Origin: Clostridia bacterium
Lineage (GTDB): Bacteria; Bacillota; Clostridia; Oscillospirales; Butyricicoccaceae
Direction: 5' to 3'
Assembly (NCBI GenBank): GCA_017552495.1
Contig: JAFZPW010000102.1
Span: 1 to 15,446 of the forward strand
DNA: 15,446 nt
Shown here in pieces: positions 13,050 to 15,446 of this stretch. The position numbers were made by a program, and so were the translations under genes. Within the stretch, counting starts at the first letter, position 1; each line of letters opens with the position of its first letter. The notes under the pieces are model-generated. The model was not told the DNA's origin. It made no database searches and was given only the letters and a program-made list of their open reading frames with translations.

Positions 13050-14489
13050 ATGGACAAGAATCTTACGATGCTCACCGACTTTTACGAGCTGACTATGGCA
13101 AACGGCTATCTGAAAAACGGCATGGCCGACACCATCGCATATTTTGATATGTTTTTCCGTAAGATCCCAGACAAGGGCGGCTATGCCGTGATGGCCGGCG
13201 TGGAGCAGTTGGTGGATTATCTGAAAAACCTGCATTTTTCCAAAGAGGATATCGACTATCTTCGCAGCAAAAACTGCTTTTGTGAGGAATTTTTGGACTA
13301 TCTGGCGAACTTCCGGTTTGCCTGTGACGTGTGGGCCGTGCCCGAAGGCGAGATCATTTTTCCCGGCGAACCCATCGTCACCGTGCGCGGCCCGGTGATC
13401 CAGGCTCAGTTCGTGGAAACCATGGTGCTGCTCACCATCAACCATCAAAGTCTCATCGCCACCAAGGCCAGCCGCATGGTGCGGGCCGCCGCAGGCCGGG
13501 CGGTGATGGAATTCGGCTCCCGCCGGGCACAGGGCGGCGACGGCGCCGTTCTGGGGGCGAGAGCGGCCTATATCGCCGGGGCCGCCGGGACCGCCTGCAC
13601 CATCTGCGACCGGGAGTTCGGCGTTCCCGCTCTGGGCACCATGGCCCATAGCTGGGTGCAGATGTTTCCCACGGAGTTCGACGCCTTCAAGGCTTATGCC
13701 GAAACTTATCCCACCGCCTGCACCGTTTTGGTGGACACCTACAATGTGCTTCGTTCGGGCATCCCCAACGCCATTCGCGTGGCGAAGGAGGTGCTGGAGC
13801 CCATGGGCTTCCGTATGAAGGGCGTCCGCATCGATTCGGGCGATATCACTTATCTCAGCCGCAAGGCCCGTCAAATGCTGGACGGGGCCGGCATGGAGGA
13901 TTGCAAGATCGTGGTGTCCAATTCGCTGGACGAATTTCTGGTGCGGGATCTGCTGGCGCAGGGCGCCTGCATCGACTCTTTCGGCATCGGCGAGCGGTTG
14001 ATTACCTCCCGCAGCGAGCCGGTGTTCGGCGGCGTTTACAAACTGGTGGCCATCGAGGACAAAAACGGCCGGATCATTCCAAAAATCAAGATCTCGGAAA
14101 ATGTGGAAAAGATCACCAACCCTCATTTCAAGCAGATCTGGCGTCTCACCGACAAAGCCGACGGCAAATACAGGGCCGACGTGCTCACGCTGCGGGACGA
14201 GGTCATCGACGACGCGCAGCCTTATCTGCTGTTTGATCCCGAGCACACCTGGAAGCGCCATCTTATCACCAATTTTACCGCCCGCCCGCTGTTGGTTCCT
14301 TTGTTTGAAAAGGGCGTGTGCGTCCACAAACCCCGCGATATCGAAGAGATCCGCGCTTTTTGCGCCTCGTGTCTGGACAAGGTCTGGGAGGAAGTGGCCC
14401 GCTTTGAAAATCCCCATCCCTATTATGTCGATCTTTCCCAGAAACTCTGGGATATCAAGCGCCGCCTGCTGGAAGAAAACAGCCGCTAA
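13050..14489 (+). CDS. pncB: Nicotinate phosphoribosyltransferase
   Basis: A 479-residue enzyme of NAD salvage: nicotinate + PRPP (+ ATP) gives nicotinate mononucleotide in the cytoplasm. Conserved features are LTDFYELTMANGY (8-20), FDMFFRKIPDKGGYAV (32-47), EFGSRRAQG (154-162), GTMAHSWV (196-203) with His200 at the autophosphorylated histidine position, and GVRIDSGDI (258-266) in the phosphate-binding barrel. Length fits the longer Gram-positive form. The ATG at 13050 has AAGGAGG upstream; reading further upstream in frame crosses the promoter and is not coding. It is followed after 18 bases by the M29 aminopeptidase, so the two are probably cotranscribed. Confidence 0.96.
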   Translation: MDKNLTMLTDFYELTMANGYLKNGMADTIAYFDMFFRKIPDKGGYAVMAGVEQLVDYLKNLHFSKEDIDYLRSKNCFCEEFLDYLANFRFACDVWAVPEGEIIFPGEPIVTVRGPVIQAQFVETMVLLTINHQSLIATKASRMVRAAAGRAVMEFGSRRAQGGDGAVLGARAAYIAGAAGTACTICDREFGVPALGTMAHSWVQMFPTEFDAFKAYAETYPTACTVLVDTYNVLRSGIPNAIRVAKEVLEPMGFRMKGVRIDSGDITYLSRKARQMLDGAGMEDCKIVVSNSLDEFLVRDLLAQGACIDSFGIGERLITSRSEPVFGGVYKLVAIEDKNGRIIPKIKISENVEKITNPHFKQIWRLTDKADGKYRADVLTLRDEVIDDAQPYLLFDPEHTWKRHLITNFTARPLLVPLFEKGVCVHKPRDIEEIRAFCASCLDKVWEEVARFENPHPYYVDLSQKLWDIKRRLLEENSR

Positions 14490-14507
14490 TCAAGGAGGAA
14501 ACCGAAT

Positions 14508-15446
14508 ATGAAAGGACAGTATGAAAAACAGTATCAGGAATACGCCCGCCTGCTGGTAGAGGTGGGTCTGAACGTGAGGAAGGGGCAGACGCTGGTGATC
14601 GCCTGCCCGGTGGACTGCGCCTGGTTTGCCCGCCTGTGCGCTGGAGCAGCCTATGACGTGGGCTGCCGCGAGGTGGTGATGAACTGGCGGGACGACGTCC
14701 TCACCCGGATGAAATATCTGAAGGCCGAAAACGACGTATTCGACGCCATTCCCACCTGGCAATCCCATTTCTTCAACGATTACGCCGCTCAGGGCGCCGC
14801 ATATCTGGCGATTTCCGCCACCGATCCCGAAAATCTGGCGGGCGTCGATCCCGACCGGATGGTGCGTTCCCGCAGGGCCGCGGCCCGGGGACAGGAGGTC
14901 TTTTACCGCAGACAAATGGCCAACGAGATCCCCTGGTGCGTGGCGTCCATCCCCATTCCCGCGTGGGCGAAAAAAGTCTTTCCGGGCATGAGCGAAAAGG
15001 AGGCGATGGACCGCCTGTGGGCCGCCATTTTTGAAGCGGTGCGGGTGAGCGACGAGGGCGGCGCCGTGGAACGGTGGCAGACCCATCTGGCGCTTCTCAA
15101 GGAGCGGATGGAGAAGCTCAACGCGCTGCGGTTGGAGAGCCTGCATTACGCCAACAGCCTGGGTACCGATCTGACCATTCGTCTGCCGGAGGATCATCTC
15201 TGGGCCGGGGGCAGCGCCTTTACCCCCGCGGGGCAGGAGTTTATCGCCAATATGCCCACCGAGGAGATCTTCACCGCCCCCCTGCGGGACGGGATCGACG
15301 GCGTGGTTTACGCTTCCCTGCCCCTGTGTTACGACGGCTCGCTCATCGAGCGTTTTCACATGGTGGTCAAGGCGGGCAAGATCACGGAGGTTCACGCCGA
15401 AAAGGGCGAAGACGTGCTCAAGGCCGCCGTCTCGGTGGACGAGGGC
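14508..15446 (+). CDS. Aminopeptidase, M29 family (partial, runs off the right edge)
   Basis: The first 313 residues of a thermophilic-type (AmpS/AmpT/PepS) M29 metallo-aminopeptidase, normally about 400-415 residues. Recognisable parts are YARLLVEVGLNVRKGQTLVI (11-30), the central HYANSLGTDLTIRLPEDHLWAGG (213-235) and EFIANMPTEEIFTAP (244-258), where one of the glutamates at 252-253 is the first metal ligand. The remaining ligands (Glu, His, Tyr, His, Asp) lie past the window. Members release N-terminal residues from short peptides in the cytoplasm using a two-metal centre. AAGGAGGA (14492-14499) stands eight bases before the ATG, and the gene follows pncB by 18 bases, although no metabolic link is obvious. 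Confidence 0.93.
   Translation, partial: MKGQYEKQYQEYARLLVEVGLNVRKGQTLVIACPVDCAWFARLCAGAAYDVGCREVVMNWRDDVLTRMKYLKAENDVFDAIPTWQSHFFNDYAAQGAAYLAISATDPENLAGVDPDRMVRSRRAAARGQEVFYRRQMANEIPWCVASIPIPAWAKKVFPGMSEKEAMDRLWAAIFEAVRVSDEGGAVERWQTHLALLKERMEKLNALRLESLHYANSLGTDLTIRLPEDHLWAGGSAFTPAGQEFIANMPTEEIFTAPLRDGIDGVVYASLPLCYDGSLIERFHMVVKAGKITEVHAEKGEDVLKAAVSVDEG

Noticed and set aside
1..15446. CRISPR array or restriction/toxin-antitoxin defence genes
   Set aside because: No regularly spaced repeats were seen, and none of the intact proteins carries nuclease, toxin or methyltransferase motifs other than TrmD.

Overview
The window looks like chromosomal DNA of a Gram-positive, fairly GC-rich member of the Clostridia (Bacillota). 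The grounds are strong AGGAGG-type ribosome binding sites, sigma-A-like promoters with extended -10 elements, an S-layer-homology surface protein, a NatAB-type transporter behind a small XRE regulator, and an IS256-family relic. The genus cannot be fixed from the sequence alone.

Layout. Positions 1-549 hold the end of an rRNA operon: the 3' end of 23S rRNA, 5S rRNA and tRNA-Asn(GTT), closed by a strong hairpin terminator. Positions 595-1500 carry one AT-richer gene for a peptidase S51 / peptidase E-like protein with its own promoter, closed by a terminator that is a near copy of the one after the tRNA. Positions 1513-4520 (minus strand) hold a large secreted protein (signal peptide, DUF6273-like domain, two InlB-type B-repeats, C-terminal SLH domains), a short C-terminal coding scrap and an ABC ATPase gutted by an internal deletion. 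Positions 4521-5970 are mostly non-coding or decayed: an AT-rich leader with a tandem palindromic repeat, a GC-rich hairpin-rich segment, and a broken IS256-family transposase fused to an unrelated C-terminal tail.

Positions 5973-10071 form a compact plus-strand cassette with one promoter and a closing terminator: XRE regulator, four-helix membrane protein, NatA-like ATPase, NatB-like permease and a membrane-embedded M50 (site-2-protease-like) metallopeptidase with a C-terminal extension of unknown function. This is the best candidate in the window for a little-described system. A regulator, an exporter and an intramembrane protease together suggest sensing, processing or export of a peptide, lipid or ion, or envelope stress defence.

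Positions 10088-12821 (minus strand) are an operon of a threonine-synthase-like gene, rimM and trmD. The threonine-synthase-like protein is full length and intact, but the PLP-binding lysine is replaced by glutamate and other cofactor motifs have drifted, so it is probably a pseudoenzyme or a repurposed paralogue. Divergently from 12981, pncB (nicotinate phosphoribosyltransferase) leads into an M29-family aminopeptidase that runs off the right edge.
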